Below, one piece after another: positions 62,416 through 64,000 of a DNA stretch of 64,000 nucleotides (its first letter is position 1; the number at the start of each line of letters is the position of its first letter). The notes under the pieces were generated by a model, which worked only from the letters and a program-made list of their open reading frames with translations, was not told where the DNA came from and ran no database searches. Source of the DNA: Paenirhizobium selenitireducens ATCC BAA-1503 (GTDB taxonomy: Bacteria; Pseudomonadota; Alphaproteobacteria; Rhizobiales; Rhizobiaceae); the NCBI RefSeq assembly GCF_000518785.1, contig NZ_JAEG01000008.1, positions 124,001 through 188,000 of the forward strand, given 5' to 3'. The position numbers and the translations under genes are program-made.

Positions 62416-64000
62416 ATGACAGTAGAAGTAATCGGGCGTGCATGCGCCGCACCTGGGGCTAAATCGCCTGAAGCGCTGTTCGAGATGATGCGTGCGGGAA
62501 TCTGCGCCGTCACCAACATTCCGAGCGAGCGCTGGGATCGTGCGCGGTTCTGGCATCCGGAAATGGGCGTGCCGGGCAAATACTATACCGATGCCGCAGG
62601 CGTGCTCGAGGACATCCATGCGTTTGACCCAGCGCTGTTCGGCATTTCCCGGCGCGAAGCGACCTTCATGGATCCACAGCAGCGCCTTCTCCTGGAACTG
62701 ACCTGGCGGGCTCTCGAAGACGCCAATCTTCCGATCGCCAGCCTGCAGGACGAGCGGGTCGCCGTCTATGTCGGCGCGTCGAGTCTCGATCACGCCAATC
62801 TCTCGGTCGAGGATCCCGCCGCGCCCGGTCCTTACTTCATGACCGGCAATACGCTTTCGATCGTCTCCAACCGCATTTCCCACGTCTTCGGTCTCAAGGG
62901 GCCGAGCCTGACGGTCGATACCGCCTGTTCGTCCTCGCTGGTCGCCCTCGACCATGCCGTGCGCGCCATCAATTCCGGACTGGTCGATACCGCGATCGTC
63001 GGCGGCGTCAACATGCTCGTCCATCCTCTGCCCTTCGTCGGCTTCGCCCAGGCCCGCATGCTGTCGCCCGACGGGCTCTGCAAGGCCTACGACAATGACG
63101 GCATCGGCTATGTGCGCGCCGAAGGCGGCGCCGTGCTCGTTCTCCGCTCCTCCGAACGCGTCGCCCGCGAAGGTGACCGCAGTCGCGCGACGATCGTCGC
63201 ATCGGGCATCAACGCCGCCGGCCGAACCAACGGCATTTCCCTGCCGTCGCGCGAGGCGCAGGCGGAACTGCTGATGTCGATCTATTCCGACGGCATCGAT
63301 CCCCGCGATGTCGCCTTCGTCGAAGGGCATGGCACAGGCACCAAGGTGGGCGACCCGGCCGAGGTCTGGTCGCTTGGCCAGGTGATCGGCATGCGCCGGG
63401 AAGAGCCGGTATGGATCGGCTCGATCAAGACCAATATCGGCCACACCGAACCGGCCTCCGGCTTGCTCGGCGTGATCAAGGCGATGCTCGCATTGGAACA
63501 CGACTATCTGCCGGCGTCGCTGCATTTCGACACGCCGAACGAGGACATCGATTTCCAGGGCCTCAACGTTCGCGTCGCCGACAAGCCCGTAGTGCTTGAG
63601 AAGAGCGACCGGCCGCGGCTTGCCGGCATCAATTCCTTCGGTTTCGGCGGCGCCAATGCGCACGTCGTGATCGCCGATCCGCAGGTTGCCGTCACGACCG
63701 ACGTGCCGACGCCGGCTGCGGATGGTTCGCCGCGACTTCTGATGGTCAGCGCGCACACCGCCGACAGCCTCAAGGGTCTTCTCGTCGCCTATCGCGATCG
63801 CCTCGCTTCGGCCGGAAGCGAAGAGGAGGCCGCCGCCGTCGTCACCGCTGCAAGCGCCAACCGTTCGGCGCTGCGCCATCGTTTCGTCGTCACGGCGGAA
63901 CGCGCCCAGGCCATCGAAGCGATCGACGCGCATCTGGCTGGCACCGAATCTCTCGCCGAGACCGGCGAAGCACTGTCGCGCGACCCGAAGGTCGCACTGG
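62416..64000 (+). CDS. RkpA-like polyketide/fatty-acid synthase (ketosynthase domain), truncated by the window end
   Basis: The first 528 codons of a large multidomain synthase; the gene runs off the window end, so the rest is not seen. The visible part is a complete type I ketosynthase: active-site C171 in VDTACSSSLVALDHA, H305 in EGHGTGTKVGDPAE, and K338/H343 in SIKTNIGHTEP, then the C-terminal KS motif INSFGFGGANAHVVI and the start of an acyltransferase linker (LLMVSAHTADSLKGLL). The divergent kpsMTE-like genes and the known rhizobial RkpA (a FAS/PKS-type protein of the K-antigen locus) make a lipid component for capsule assembly the best guess. Start ATG 62416 gives MTVEVIGRACAAPG; no strong ribosome site was seen. 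Confidence 0.88.
   Translation, partial: MTVEVIGRACAAPGAKSPEALFEMMRAGICAVTNIPSERWDRARFWHPEMGVPGKYYTDAAGVLEDIHAFDPALFGISRREATFMDPQQRLLLELTWRALEDANLPIASLQDERVAVYVGASSLDHANLSVEDPAAPGPYFMTGNTLSIVSNRISHVFGLKGPSLTVDTACSSSLVALDHAVRAINSGLVDTAIVGGVNMLVHPLPFVGFAQARMLSPDGLCKAYDNDGIGYVRAEGGAVLVLRSSERVAREGDRSRATIVASGINAAGRTNGISLPSREAQAELLMSIYSDGIDPRDVAFVEGHGTGTKVGDPAEVWSLGQVIGMRREEPVWIGSIKTNIGHTEPASGLLGVIKAMLALEHDYLPASLHFDTPNEDIDFQGLNVRVADKPVVLEKSDRPRLAGINSFGFGGANAHVVIADPQVAVTTDVPTPAADGSPRLLMVSAHTADSLKGLLVAYRDRLASAGSEEEAAAVVTAASANRSALRHRFVVTAERAQAIEAIDAHLAGTESLAETGEALSRDPKVAL

Overview
The window is high-GC (roughly 60-65% by eye), gene-dense chromosomal DNA of a Rhizobiales bacterium, most likely in the Rhizobium/Sinorhizobium/Agrobacterium group. 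The pointers are a full-length cyclic beta-1,2-glucan synthase (NdvB/ChvB type, 2836 aa) and its exporter (NdvA/ChvA type), a PhaA/PhaB/PhaR polyhydroxybutyrate cluster, a CarD-FdxA-S4-SUV3-like helicase cluster, and a rhizobial K-antigen locus (KpsMTE-like exporter divergent from an RkpA-like synthase). I see no insertion sequences, prophage, CRISPR array, rRNA or tRNA.

Layout. 0-11 kb: a small secreted protein, a GNAT acetyltransferase, TypA/BipA, an M3 peptidase, a large-subunit-type pseudouridine synthase, and a YhaN/YhaO (SbcC/SbcD-like) pair. 11.4-16.5 kb: a TetR regulator followed by a periplasmic adaptor and an RND pump. 16.5-27.4 kb: an AcuI-type reductase, NdvA, a LuxR solo, pyruvate carboxylase, an M20 amidohydrolase, and a TetR-aminotransferase pair. 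27.8-36.3 kb: ndvB alone. 36.4-41.5 kb: on the minus strand, SUV3-like helicase, S4 RNA-binding protein, 7Fe ferredoxin and CarD. 41.5-43 kb: a regulatory-rich interval with two copies of a 64-bp repeat flanking a small stress-type operon (DUF3309 protein plus glycine-zipper lipoprotein) that has a good EcfG/RpoE2 promoter. 43-46 kb: phaB and phaA, divergent from phaR. 46-54.7 kb: housekeeping and transport genes (rpmF, GST, mtgA, prenyl synthase, LysE, OmpA-like lipoprotein, ispG, MFS, EamA). 54.8-59.3 kb: a second efflux operon (DUF2892 protein, adaptor, RND pump). 59.3-64 kb: capsule export genes (KpsE, KpsT, KpsM) and the start of the RkpA-like ketosynthase, cut by the window end.

How the parts fit: the cell-surface glycan theme recurs (cyclic glucan synthesis and export, capsule export, envelope lipoproteins, MtgA), together with carbon storage (PHB, pyruvate carboxylase) and two complete inner-membrane/adaptor halves of RND pumps that must borrow an outer-membrane channel from elsewhere. 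The least explained pieces are the paired repeat with clustered GANTC sites and CtrA-like TTAACCAT sites at 41.66 and 42.79 kb, the LuxR solo with an intact predicted acyl-homoserine-lactone pocket between ndvA and pyc, and the SUV3-type RNA helicase with a long charged tail. Functions are assigned from recognisable motifs and family knowledge; no database search was run.
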